NCBI RefSeq assembly: GCF_026241515.1
Contig: NZ_JAPHPW010000010.1
Span: forward strand, 62,001 to 126,000
Source of the DNA: Vibrio sp. 14G-20
Lineage (GTDB): Bacteria > Pseudomonadota > Gammaproteobacteria > Enterobacterales > Vibrionaceae
Reading direction: 5' to 3'
Length of the DNA: 64,000 bases
Part shown: positions 56,166-64,000 of the stretch, piece after piece
How positions within the stretch are numbered: the first letter of the stretch is position 1
Layout of the letters: each line of letters opens with the position of its first letter
The notes under the pieces: generated by a model
The model's database searches: none
What the model saw: only the letters and a program-made list of their open reading frames with translations
What the model was told of the DNA's origin: nothing
Translations under genes and position numbers: made by a program

Positions 56166-56565
56166 ACAGAAAGGTTTTAGCCTAATTGAAGTGCTTATTT
56201 CGTTTTTGTTGATCGGTGTTGGTTCTCTAGGGCTAATTAAATTACAAACGTATGTTGAGCAAAAATCTGACTTTGCTATTCATAGTGTAGAAGCTCTGCA
56301 TTTGGCTGAAAACAAGCTGGAATGGTTCAGAACTCGTGGTGCATCTGCCGCTTTATCGAGTATAACGCCTGCGGATTTTGCTACGGATATTGTTGATGGT
56401 ATGGATCACTCGCATATTAAATATCAACTTGATTGGACTGTGACGAACAGTTTATCTGGAGCGCTGAAGACCGTTCAGATAACAAGTTCATGGGAAGACC
56501 GGTTTGGTAATAATCAAGTTATCGAATTACATACCATGATTTCCAAGTACAGTGAGTTTGATTGA
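56155..56565 (+). CDS. pilV: Minor pilin PilV-like
   Basis: A 136-residue prepilin with the leader MICKQKG and helix FSLIEVLISFLLIGVGSLGLIKLQ. Glu at position 5 of the mature helix is present. It overlaps the PilX-like gene by 11 bp and closes the operon. It lacks a clear terminator hairpin nearby. Confidence 0.85.
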   Translation: MICKQKGFSLIEVLISFLLIGVGSLGLIKLQTYVEQKSDFAIHSVEALHLAENKLEWFRTRGASAALSSITPADFATDIVDGMDHSHIKYQLDWTVTNSLSGALKTVQITSSWEDRFGNNQVIELHTMISKYSEFD

Positions 56566-56863
56566 CTCTCAAGTAAACGTTTACTGTATGCCAAGGCTCA
56601 TGCCACTCCTTTTACTGATAATTTTCACTTCTCGGACATTGTTTGCGTGCTAGTTAAAACTCTGTATATGGAATGGTGTTTTTTGTGTTTTTATATTGTT
56701 GTGGTTGTATGGTATTTTTGCAAAATATGTCTCCATTTATGGAAAATTAGGTGGAATCTTGTGCTTTTTGATGGCGACTTTAATAGAATATGTGCTGCAC
56801 CAATAGGCCATGGTCAAAACTTATATTAGGCCTAAACAAAACAACATCACATATGGAGTTACA
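56566..56863. other. Intergenic leader of the abgT-like gene
   Basis: About 300 bp, AT-rich, without a supported gene. CTGTATGCC-type promoter elements could not be assigned. Confidence 0.35.
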
Positions 56864-58426
56864 ATGAGTAACCAAGCCGTAAAAAAAGCACCATCGACTG
56901 AGAAAATCAGTGGAATGGACCGCTTTCTAAACTTCATTGAACGCGCCGGCAACAAAATTCCAGACCCAGCAATCCTGTTCTTCTGGGCTCTAGTTATCGT
57001 ATGGGTAGCATCTGCACTTTTGTCGAACCTTTCATTCGACCTAATCAACCCTCAAACGGGTGCTGCTCTAGAAGTTAACAACCTACTGACTGGTGAAGCA
57101 CTTGCTAGCTTCCTAGCGAATATGGTTACCACGTTCACAGGCTTCGCACCGCTAGGCATCGTACTTGTTGCTATGCTAGGTGTTGGCGTTGCAGATTCTT
57201 CAGGCTTCATTACGACTGGCCTTAAGAAGATGCTTAATTTCACGCCAGCTAAGCTACTAACGCCAATGCTAATCCTTGTTGCTATCGTGTCTCACACAGC
57301 AGCAGATGCAGGTTACGTTCTAGTAATCCCTCTTGGCGGTATCATCTTCCACGCTGCGGGTCGTCACCCTCTAGCGGGTATTGCAGCAGCGTTTGCTGGT
57401 GTATCAGGTGGTTTCTCAGCGAACTTCATTCCTTCAGGTATTGACCCGCTACTTGCTGGTTTCACTCAAACAGCGGCAAACGTTCTTGACCCTGAATACG
57501 TGATTAACCCTCTAGCGAACATCTTCTTTACTGGCCTGTCTTCAGTTCTTATTGTTGCTATCGGTTGGTACGTAACTGAGAAGATCATCGAGCCTCGCCT
57601 AGCGAACACGCCAGTTGATGAAGACGCTGAAGAAGCACCAGATCTTGGTACGTTCACTGCAATCGAATCTAAAGCATTCAAGTTTGCAGGTTGGGCAATG
57701 GTTGCAGGTATTGGTCTGCTTATCGCGGCTCTTATTCCTGAAAACTCAGCGCTTCGTTCGCCTGAAGGTGAGCTAACAGCGTTCTCAGCACCAGTGATGA
57801 AGTCTATCGTTCCTCTGATCTTCATCCTGTTTATCATTCCGGGTATCGTCTACGGCCGTGTAGCGGGTACTTTCAAGAATAGTAATGATGTTATCAAAGC
57901 AATGTCTGAGACGATGGCAACGATGGGCGCATACATTGTAATGTCGTTCTTCTGTGCTCAGTTCCTATCTGCATTTGCTCAATCAAACATCGGTACTATG
58001 CTGGCACTTTACGGTGCTGAAGGTTTGAAAGCGATGGACCTTCCAGGTGAAGCAACGGTTGTTGGTATGATTCTACTAACGGCTGCAGTTAACCTTCTTG
58101 TTGGTTCAGCTTCTGCTAAGTGGGCACTGATTGGTCCTATCCTAGTTCCTATGCTAATGGTTGTGGGTATCTCTCCAGAGCTATCTCAAGCGGCTTACCG
58201 TGTAGGCGATTCAGTGTCTAACATCATCTCTCCACTGATGGTGTTCTTCCCACTGGTTGTTGTTTACTGTCAACGTTACGTTAAGTCGACAGGTATCGGT
58301 ACTCTAGCTTCTCTAATGATGCCATTCTCGATTGCTATGCTAATCGGTTGGTCTATCTTCTTGCTCGCTTACTGGGCTCTTGGTATCCCACTAGGTATCC
58401 AAGCTCCTTACACTTACACAATGTAA
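56864..58426 (+). CDS. abgT: AbgT-family p-aminobenzoyl-glutamate transporter
   Basis: 520 residues from the ATG at 56864, which has GGAG upstream. AbgT-family carriers import p-aminobenzoyl-glutamate or export sulfonamide-like antimetabolites. Motifs include GNKIPDPAILFFWAL, VSHTAADAGYVLVIPLGG, GVSGGFSANFIPSGIDPLLAGFTQ and GSASAKWALIGPILVPML. About 11 helices are visible. Flanked by pilV and a terminator, without an abgAB pair. Confidence 0.93.
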   Translation: MSNQAVKKAPSTEKISGMDRFLNFIERAGNKIPDPAILFFWALVIVWVASALLSNLSFDLINPQTGAALEVNNLLTGEALASFLANMVTTFTGFAPLGIVLVAMLGVGVADSSGFITTGLKKMLNFTPAKLLTPMLILVAIVSHTAADAGYVLVIPLGGIIFHAAGRHPLAGIAAAFAGVSGGFSANFIPSGIDPLLAGFTQTAANVLDPEYVINPLANIFFTGLSSVLIVAIGWYVTEKIIEPRLANTPVDEDAEEAPDLGTFTAIESKAFKFAGWAMVAGIGLLIAALIPENSALRSPEGELTAFSAPVMKSIVPLIFILFIIPGIVYGRVAGTFKNSNDVIKAMSETMATMGAYIVMSFFCAQFLSAFAQSNIGTMLALYGAEGLKAMDLPGEATVVGMILLTAAVNLLVGSASAKWALIGPILVPMLMVVGISPELSQAAYRVGDSVSNIISPLMVFFPLVVVYCQRYVKSTGIGTLASLMMPFSIAMLIGWSIFLLAYWALGIPLGIQAPYTYTM

Positions 58427-58463
58427 GATTGAACTAAGCAAAATTAAGCTTTATTCATTACTA

Positions 58464-58494
58464 AGCCCGCACCGAAATGTGCGGGCTTTTTTTC
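58464..58494 (+). terminator. abgT terminator
   Basis: 10-bp stem (AAGCCCGCAC with GTGCGGGCTT) followed by T-run. Confidence 0.93.
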
Positions 58495-58508
58495 GCTATC
58501 TTTTTCCT

Positions 58509-58572
58509 ACTTTTTATATCCAAGATTTTTTATATCCAAGACTTTTTATATTCAAAACTTTCTATATCCAAA
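58509..58572. repeat. Four tandem 16-bp repeats
   Basis: Units ACTTTTTATATCCAAG, ATTTTTTATATCCAAG, ACTTTTTATATTCAAA and ACTTTCTATATCCAAA, contiguous and in phase. Located between the abgT terminator and the next start codon, within or near the promoter region. Confidence 0.9.
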
Positions 58573-58643
58573 ATAAACGCACTCAGCTTATACTCCGGAT
58601 TACGGCTAATTGTTGGCCGGTAAAATTAGGAAATCCAATCCAC

Positions 58644-59933
58644 ATGAAGATTCTGCTTTTAGTAGGGTTAATTGTTTTAAATGGTCTGTTTGCCATGTCA
58701 GAGATTGCATTGGTAGCAGCAAAGAATAGTCGGCTGAAACGCTTAGCCGAAAAACATCGTTCCGCTCAGGTTGCGCTTGAGCTTAAAGAAAACCCAACCC
58801 GCTTCCTCTCAACCATTCAAATCGGTATCACCGTAATCGGCCTGCTCAGCGGTATTGTGGGTGAGGCGACGTTATCGGCTCCATTGGCCGTTCAACTTGA
58901 ACTGTGGGGATTAGACCCAACACAAGCGAATATCTTGTCTACCGCGGTTGTGGTGGTCGGTATTACTTACTTCGCGATTGTTGTGGGAGAGCTAGTACCA
59001 AAACGTTTCGCTCAATCTCAAGCTGAAAACATCGCCGTGTTAGTAGCGCTACCTATCTTCTGGTTATCTAAAATCGCGACGCCGTTTGTGTTTGCGCTAT
59101 CGGCTTCAACCGAAGGCATTCTTAAGCTGATGGGGCGTGGCGATGAAGAAGACAGCGTGACTGAAGATGATATTCATGCGCTCGTGAAAGAAGGCTCTGA
59201 GTCTGGTGTTATAGAGCGTGGTGAGCAAGAGATGATTCGTAATATCTTGCAGCTTGATGATCGTCTTGTAAGCTCATTGATGACTCCTCGTAGAGACATC
59301 GATTTTCTTGATATCGACCAGCCTGTGGAGAACATCTTTAAGCAATTGCGTTCATCAAAGCACAGTGTGTTTCCATTGTGCCAAGATCACTTGAATAAAG
59401 TGGTCGGTACGGTGTCAGCCAAAGCCTTGCTGAATCAGGCGGGCAATCTAAGCATTCAAGTTATCATGGGGCTATCTAAATCTCCGATCTACGTGCCTGA
59501 ATCGATGAAGGCATTACGTCTACTTGGCTACTTTAAAGAGTCGGGCACTGAGATGGCATTTATTGTCGATGAGTATGGCGATGTACAAGGCTTGGTGACT
59601 CACTACGATATTCTTGAGGCGATTGCCGGAGAGCTATCGAACAACCCGAAAGACCTTTGGACTGAGCAAGTCGAAGACGGACTGTTAGTTGATGGGTTAA
59701 TCCCCCTTAGTGAGCTGAAAAACCGCTTAGAACTTTCGGAATTAGAAGGTGAAAACGAGGGCTTCCAAACACTGAATGGCCTTATCACATGGCTACTAGG
59801 CCGCTTACCGGAAACAGGCGAATTCGTTGAGTGTCAGCAGTGGCAGTTTGAAATTATCTCGGTTGAGAACAACCGTATTGTGAGAGTTAAAGCGACGAAA
59901 ATCGTTAATGATGTCGTTGAAGCTGCAAGCTAA
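58644..59933 (+). CDS. CNNM/CorC-type (UPF0053) transmembrane CBS protein
   Basis: 429 residues from the ATG at 58644; the open frame further upstream runs through the tandem repeat and is not part of the protein. N-terminal DUF21/CNNM transmembrane domain (MKILLLVGLIVLNGLFAMSE, about 1-190), two CBS domains (about 205-330) and a C-terminal CorC_HlyC domain. It resembles E. coli YtfL/YoaE-type proteins linked with divalent-cation or polyamine handling. Exact substrate is unknown. Confidence 0.9.
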   Translation: MKILLLVGLIVLNGLFAMSEIALVAAKNSRLKRLAEKHRSAQVALELKENPTRFLSTIQIGITVIGLLSGIVGEATLSAPLAVQLELWGLDPTQANILSTAVVVVGITYFAIVVGELVPKRFAQSQAENIAVLVALPIFWLSKIATPFVFALSASTEGILKLMGRGDEEDSVTEDDIHALVKEGSESGVIERGEQEMIRNILQLDDRLVSSLMTPRRDIDFLDIDQPVENIFKQLRSSKHSVFPLCQDHLNKVVGTVSAKALLNQAGNLSIQVIMGLSKSPIYVPESMKALRLLGYFKESGTEMAFIVDEYGDVQGLVTHYDILEAIAGELSNNPKDLWTEQVEDGLLVDGLIPLSELKNRLELSELEGENEGFQTLNGLITWLLGRLPETGEFVECQQWQFEIISVENNRIVRVKATKIVNDVVEAAS

Positions 59934-60060
59934 ATAGAGAGCTAATCATCTAGATGGTGGCTATTGTTCATTATCTCTTTGTTGTTCATAGCCACCAAGA
60001 TTAGGTATGCTTCACCGCATACCTTTTTTGTTTCTATCGTTTGTTTTTCTGGAGTTCCCT

Positions 60061-60627
60061 TTGTCAGACCATCAATTCACCCCTCAAGATGAAATCTTCA
60101 TGCGACGCGCCATTGAGGTAGCCAAGCAAGCTGAGAGTGAGGGAGAGGTCCCCGTGGGTGCTGTGTTGGTAAAAGATGGTGAGATTATCTCTGAAGGGTG
60201 GAACCGTTCGATTGGTAGCCACGATGCCACGGCACACGCAGAAATCGAAACCTTGCGTAAAGCAGGGCAAGCTCTGGAAAATTACCGACTGCTCGATACC
60301 ACCTTGTACGTCACGCTAGAGCCATGCCCTATGTGTGCGGGCGCTTTGTTACATAGCCGAGTAAAACGTATCGTCTTTGGTGCTCCTGACTTAAAAGCGG
60401 GTGCGGCAGGTACAGTCTTGAACTTGTTTGAAAGCCAAGCTTCGTACCACTATGCAGATGTTGAATATGGGCTATTAGAAGAAGAGTGTCGTGAGCAGTT
60501 GCAGGCGTTTTTCAAGCGCCGTAGGAAAGAGATAAAAGAGAAGCGAAAGCAAGAGCGCCTGTTGGAAGAGCAGAGTTTAGAAGCTGACAAGGTCGGTAGC
60601 GATAAAAAGGTCAGTAATAAGAAATAG
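60061..60627 (+). CDS. tadA: tRNA-specific adenosine deaminase TadA
   Basis: 188 residues from a TTG at 60061 (MSDHQFTPQDEIF), chosen because GGAG lies seven bases before it and the longer frame adds an unlikely hydrophobic N-terminus. TadA converts A34 to inosine in tRNA-Arg(ACG). Zinc ligands are HAE (His59) and PCPMC (Cys89, Cys92); Glu61 is the proton shuttle. The last 25 residues are a Lys/Glu-rich extension. Confidence 0.95.
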   Translation: MSDHQFTPQDEIFMRRAIEVAKQAESEGEVPVGAVLVKDGEIISEGWNRSIGSHDATAHAEIETLRKAGQALENYRLLDTTLYVTLEPCPMCAGALLHSRVKRIVFGAPDLKAGAAGTVLNLFESQASYHYADVEYGLLEEECREQLQAFFKRRRKEIKEKRKQERLLEEQSLEADKVGSDKKVSNKK

Positions 60628-60639
60628 CAGCGAGCTTTA

Positions 60640-60663
60640 GGCACTCTCAGTATCAAGAGTGCC
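60640..60663 (+). terminator. Possible tadA terminator
   Basis: 8-bp stem GGCACTCT/AGAGTGCC with no T-run; weak as a rho-independent terminator. Confidence 0.4.
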
Positions 60664-60689
60664 AGTGCCAAATGACTTGGTTATCGTAT

Positions 60690-60821
60690 TTACTCAGCAA
60701 TCATCTGCATGAAAGCACGGTTGCGCCAAATGACCTTCTTTTTGTTATTTGAAAGCATACGCTTACGACGGTTTGCAGCAACGGTCTTATCAAGGCGCTT
60801 CGATTTCAGTTTCTTCATCAT
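60690..60821 (-). CDS. Small basic protein of 43 residues
   Basis: Reading the minus strand from an ATG at 60821 with AGGAA upstream gives a 43-residue protein starting MMKKLKSKRLDKTVAANR and ending FMQMIAE, extremely rich in Lys/Arg. It has coding character (all-lysine/arginine codons, no stops, good ribosome-binding site). I do not know the family. It is convergent with tadA. A plus-strand frame over the same bases looks like a shadow. Confidence 0.6.
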   Translation of the reverse strand: MMKKLKSKRLDKTVAANRRKRMLSNNKKKVIWRNRAFMQMIAE

Positions 60822-61084
60822 TTCAATGATTTCCTATTTGTCGTCTGACTTTGTAGTTTGGACTAACGATTTAATTATAGTGTTATTCGTTTATTTGGCC
60901 TGTCGCGCGCTTGGCTTACCCAGAAGAGCAGTTCTAGCGAAAACTCAGCACTGAAGTGCAACAGAGCGTAATTTTGATTATGGTGTGCCGTTATAAAGTT
61001 CGATTGTTACTGCAATATGACACATCGATTTTCACGGCCTTTTGTCGAGCTTATTCTTTTACGCAGTTATAAAAAGCACAATAA
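60822..61084. other. Gap between the small ORF and the mltF terminator
   Basis: About 260 bp; no gene or repeat recognised. It should hold the promoter of the small minus-strand ORF. Confidence 0.35.
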
Positions 61085-61117
61085 AAAAGAGCAATGCTTA
61101 ATGGCATTGCTCTTTTA
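61085..61117 (-). terminator. mltF terminator
   Basis: 13-bp stem (AAAAGAGCAATGC with GCATTGCTCTTTT), T-run on the minus strand. Confidence 0.9.
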
Positions 61118-61121
61118 GTAT

Positions 61122-62693
61122 CTATTGCGAAGGTTCCGAACTGCTTACTGTCGATTCGGCAGCGCTAATGCTTGATTCGGCACCAGAAGTCTCTAGAGGT
61201 GGGATGACGATCAACCCTTCAAGACTCTCTTCTTGTTCCTTATTACGCTTATTTACATGGCCGATGATGCTTTGGTAATAACGGCGAATGTTCTCAACGT
61301 AATTTCTAGCTTCATCACCACGCGCATAGCCGTAGCGAGTTTGGCTGTAGTACTTCTTCTGTCTCAATAGAGGTAATCGGTCTTTCACATCCCCCCAAGC
61401 ATCAGGGTCACCACCTTGTGCTTTGGTTAAGCGGCGTGCGTCCATCATGTGTCCGTAACCGACGTTGTATGAAGCAAGCGCAAACCAGATCTTCTCATGT
61501 TGTGTGATTGAATCTGGTACTCGATTCACGATGCGGCGTAGGTACTCAACGCCACCTTGTACCGACTGTTTCGGGTCGAGACGGTTAGTCACACCAACGC
61601 TCTTCGCGGTAGGTAGTGTCAGCATCATCATGCCACGTACACCCGTTGGCGAGCGTGCGACAGGGTTCCAGTGTGACTCTTGGTATGCCAATGCAGCAAT
61701 CAAGCGCCAATCAAATTCTTGTGAGTACTTCTGAAACAGCGGTGACCATTTTGGTAACTTACTGTCCAGTGCGCGGATAAAGGCACGAGTATCAACGTAG
61801 TCAAAGGTGCCGATATGACCGATGTATTTCTCTTCCAGTGAAGCCAGTTCACCAGATTGTTTTAGGTTACCGAAGAACTCAATCAGCAAAGCGTACAGGC
61901 TTTCATCTTCTGATCTATTTAGGTACCAAGAGATCGGTTGGTCTTCTGTCAGCTCAAATGCCAAGGCAACGTCTGGATACAAACGCTGCGCCAGTGATAG
62001 CTCGATAGAGTCTGCCACTGTGAATAAACGTTCGCCTGTTGATACCTCTTTTAGCAGGTCATTGATGTCTGCATTGCCAACTGCGTCGTAGATAAAGTCA
62101 TCGTGTGTGTTTTGGAGTTGTTTGAGTGTTGGCTCAAAATGTGAGTCCTTCACTACAACCAAAGACGGCGTCAACGTTTCACTTGATGGAGACTCTTTTG
62201 ATTCAGTTTGAGCTTTCACAAACTCTTCCTGACGTTCATTCTCAAACGCGATCAGCTGTTCTAGATTTCTTGGACGCCATTGTCCCTTTTTATACACCAC
62301 TTGCTGGCTTACATAGTAATAAGCAGGCGCAGCGCGATAAGCGCGTGTTAGGTTGCTGTTTTGCGTTAGTCCAGTCGCGATCAGATCGATCTCGCCTTTC
62401 TTTAACGCAGGGAATAGGCCGGATAAGCGGTAAGCGGGTTTGATCTCAAGCTTTACACCAAGCTCTTCTGCAAACTCACGAGCTAACTCGTAATCCAAAC
62501 CAGCAGGGCCATCAGGACCAATATAATAAGAGAGTTGGTTATTCAAGGTACCGACACGAAGAACGCCGCGATCTCGTATCTGCTCAAGAACACTTTTAGG
62601 TTCAGATTCAATCTGGCACCCAGTTAACCCAAACAGAGCGATAGCGAGCAGAAGAAATTTAGACGAAAAGATGAGCGTAAATTTAGGCATCAA
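61122..62693 (-). CDS. mltF: Membrane-bound lytic murein transglycosylase F
   Basis: A 523-residue periplasmic enzyme. N-terminal hydrophobic signal with LTGC, a lipobox, which may make it a lipoprotein here. Residues about 40-290 form a solute-binding type 3 domain (VLRVGTLNNQLSYYIGPDG), and about 300-470 a SLT transglycosylase domain with the catalytic Glu in ALAYQESHW and the ASYNVGYGH motif. It cleaves the MurNAc-GlcNAc bond with 1,6-anhydro product formation. A C-terminal Ser/Glu-rich tail of about 40 residues follows. Divergent from purL. Confidence 0.95.
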   Translation of the reverse strand: MMPKFTLIFSSKFLLLAIALFGLTGCQIESEPKSVLEQIRDRGVLRVGTLNNQLSYYIGPDGPAGLDYELAREFAEELGVKLEIKPAYRLSGLFPALKKGEIDLIATGLTQNSNLTRAYRAAPAYYYVSQQVVYKKGQWRPRNLEQLIAFENERQEEFVKAQTESKESPSSETLTPSLVVVKDSHFEPTLKQLQNTHDDFIYDAVGNADINDLLKEVSTGERLFTVADSIELSLAQRLYPDVALAFELTEDQPISWYLNRSEDESLYALLIEFFGNLKQSGELASLEEKYIGHIGTFDYVDTRAFIRALDSKLPKWSPLFQKYSQEFDWRLIAALAYQESHWNPVARSPTGVRGMMMLTLPTAKSVGVTNRLDPKQSVQGGVEYLRRIVNRVPDSITQHEKIWFALASYNVGYGHMMDARRLTKAQGGDPDAWGDVKDRLPLLRQKKYYSQTRYGYARGDEARNYVENIRRYYQSIIGHVNKRNKEQEESLEGLIVIPPLETSGAESSISAAESTVSSSEPSQ

Positions 62694-62827
62694 AATGAAA
62701 TCTCGAAAAGTGGAAGCCCCTTTATACCAAACCCCGCAAGGCTGGCAAAGCAGGTTTAATTAAACAGTTGTAAAAGTGGTGATAAATGCAGCAAAAGTAC
62801 CATTTACGCAGAAAGATTAAAAAAATC

Positions 62828-62843
62828 ACGCAAACGGTTGCTT
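62828..62843 (+). promoter_or_regulatory. PurR operator of purL
   Basis: ACGCAAACGGTTGCTT matches the PurR consensus ACGCAAACGTTTGCGT at 13 of 16 positions. A TATAAT -10 box follows at 62873. About 180 bp before purL. Confidence 0.8.
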
Positions 62844-63019
62844 TTGGTGTTACGTCACAAAAAGAAATGCTTTATAATGCGCTCGCATTGAAGAGGTGGA
62901 ATCGGCATAGGTTTGGCAACCTTCGGGAATAGCTTCGAAGAAAACAGTTAGGTTGTTCCTATAACCCACTGAATTTATTCCAATACTACCTTAATCAACT
63001 GCATAAGAGACCTAAGCAC

Positions 63020-64000
63020 ATGAGAATTTTGCGTGGCTCCCCAGCTCTATCTGAGTTTCGTGTTAACAAGCTTTTAGAGCTTTGTCGTGAATTAAGCTTA
63101 CCTGTAACAGGTATTTACGCTGAGTTTGCCCACTTTGCTGATTTAACGGCAGACCTAGATGAGTCTGAAGTTGAGAAGCTAGAAAAGCTACTGACTTACG
63201 GTCCAACGATTGAAGAGCATGAACCTGAAGGTTTATTGCTGCTTGCAACGCCACGCCCGGGCACTATCTCGCCTTGGTCTTCAAAATCAACAGATATCGC
63301 ACACAACTGCGGACTGGCTAAAGTGTCACGTCTAGAGCGCGGTACTGCTTTCTACATTGAAACTTCTTCTGAACTTTCTGAGCTTCAACTTGTTGAGCTG
63401 AAAGCGATTCTACACGATCGTATGATGGAAGTGGTTTTCACTGACTTCGAATCGGCAGCGGCACTATTCAAAGTTGCTGAGCCAGCTCCTTATGCGGAAG
63501 TTGACCTATTAACTGGCGGACGTAAAGCGCTTGAAGAAGCAAACGTTACCCTAGGTCTTGCACTTGCAGAAGATGAGATTGATTACCTTCTTGAAAGCTT
63601 CACTGAAAAGCTAGGTCGTAACCCGACTGACATCGAGCTAATGATGTTTGCACAAGCGAACTCAGAGCACTGTCGTCACAAGATCTTTAACGCTGATTGG
63701 ACTATCGATGGCGTTAAGCAAGAAAAATCATTGTTCAAGATGATTAAGAACACCTTTGAAACAACACCAGAACACGTTCTGTCTGCTTATAAAGATAACG
63801 CAGCGGTAATGACAGGTTCTGAAGTCGGTCGTTTCTTCCCAGATCCAAAAACTCGCCAGTACAACTACCACCAAGAGAAAACACACATCTTGATGAAGGT
63901 TGAGACGCACAACCACCCAACGGCAATCTCTCCATGGCCGGGCGCATCAACAGGTTCAGGCGGTGAAATCCGTGATGAAGGCGCTACTGGTATTGGTGGC
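63020..64000 (+). CDS. purL: Phosphoribosylformylglycinamidine synthase, N-terminal part
   Basis: Open frame from the ATG at 63020 to the end of the window (327 residues seen of about 1,300). PurL makes FGAM from FGAR, ATP and glutamine in purine synthesis. The sequence [18 protein letters not shown], then [38 protein letters not shown] and [20 protein letters not shown] are diagnostic of the large single-chain gammaproteobacterial PurL. A PurR box lies upstream. Confidence 0.98.
   Translation, partial: MRILRGSPALSEFRVNKLLELCRELSLPVTGIYAEFAHFADLTADLDESEVEKLEKLLTYGPTIEEHEPEGLLLLATPRPGTISPWSSKSTDIAHNCGLAKVSRLERGTAFYIETSSELSELQLVELKAILHDRMMEVVFTDFESAAALFKVAEPAPYAEVDLLTGGRKALEEANVTLGLALAEDEIDYLLESFTEKLGRNPTDIELMMFAQANSEHCRHKIFNADWTIDGVKQEKSLFKMIKNTFETTPEHVLSAYKDNAAVMTGSEVGRFFPDPKTRQYNYHQEKTHILMKVETHNHPTAISPWPGASTGSGGEIRDEGATGIGG

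Noticed and set aside
60709..60954. 81-residue plus-strand frame
   Set aside because: It is antisense to the small basic ORF, whose composition and ribosome-binding site are better.

Overview
The window reads as a stretch of Vibrionaceae chromosome, and the content would fit a marine Vibrio near the Splendidus clade (the clade is inference). Reasons: a tmRNA with the ANDENYALAA tag, vibrio-type gene orders (smpB-ssrA next to ratA-rnfH, bamE-recN-nadK-grpE, dnaK-dnaJ, tadA-mltF-purL), a secreted GH19 chitinase, a PL7 alginate lyase, and several AT-rich palindromic intergenic repeats of the kind common in vibrios.

Layout. 0-0.85 kb: end of a urease accessory operon (ureF end, ureG). 0.9-6 kb: xseA facing away from guaB-guaA, with a MITE-like element and a PurR-like box between guaB and guaA. 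6.2-14.5 kb: chitinase, NhaC-type antiporter, SatP-type acetate/succinate transporter, AGCS alanine symporter, a lipoprotein and a PlsC-type acyltransferase. 14.7-21.5 kb: accessory-looking genes: a treble-clef protein of unknown function, a methyltransferase fused to an HNH nuclease, a DUF429 protein, an M15 peptidase, and a four-repeat retropepsin-like 'zinc protease'.

21.7-40.16 kb is a composite genomic island built on the 3' end of ssrA. Near-perfect 111-bp direct repeats (27323-27433 and 40048-40158), containing the ssrA 3' end and its terminator, bound a 12.7-kb element. A decayed third copy near 21.7 kb suggests an older 5.6-kb unit next to it. The older unit holds hipA with a downstream HTH partner, a frameshifted orphan hipB, and a TOTE-type primase-helicase. 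The younger unit holds two tyrosine integrases, a serine resolvase, a HUH/relaxase-like protein and many predicted nucleases or DNA-conflict proteins: EVE-like protein, single-HKD PLD protein, CoiA-like nuclease + class I methyltransferase + HNH (compact operon), and EVE-HNH overlapping a MazG-like pyrophosphohydrolase. A methyltransferase/HNH pair thus occurs twice in the window, once fused (16-17.7 kb) and once as adjacent genes (34.2-35.8 kb). I consider this the best candidate for an undescribed conflict system.

40.1-64 kb is core chromosome: ssrA, smpB, ratA, rnfH, bamE, recN (two LexA boxes), nadK, grpE and dnaK (both with sigma-32-like promoters), dnaJ, a dicarboxylate symporter, alginate lyase, a minor-pilin cluster (pilE-like, fimT, pilW, pilX, pilV), an AbgT transporter, a CNNM/CorC-type membrane protein, tadA, a small basic ORF, mltF, and the start of purL with a PurR box.
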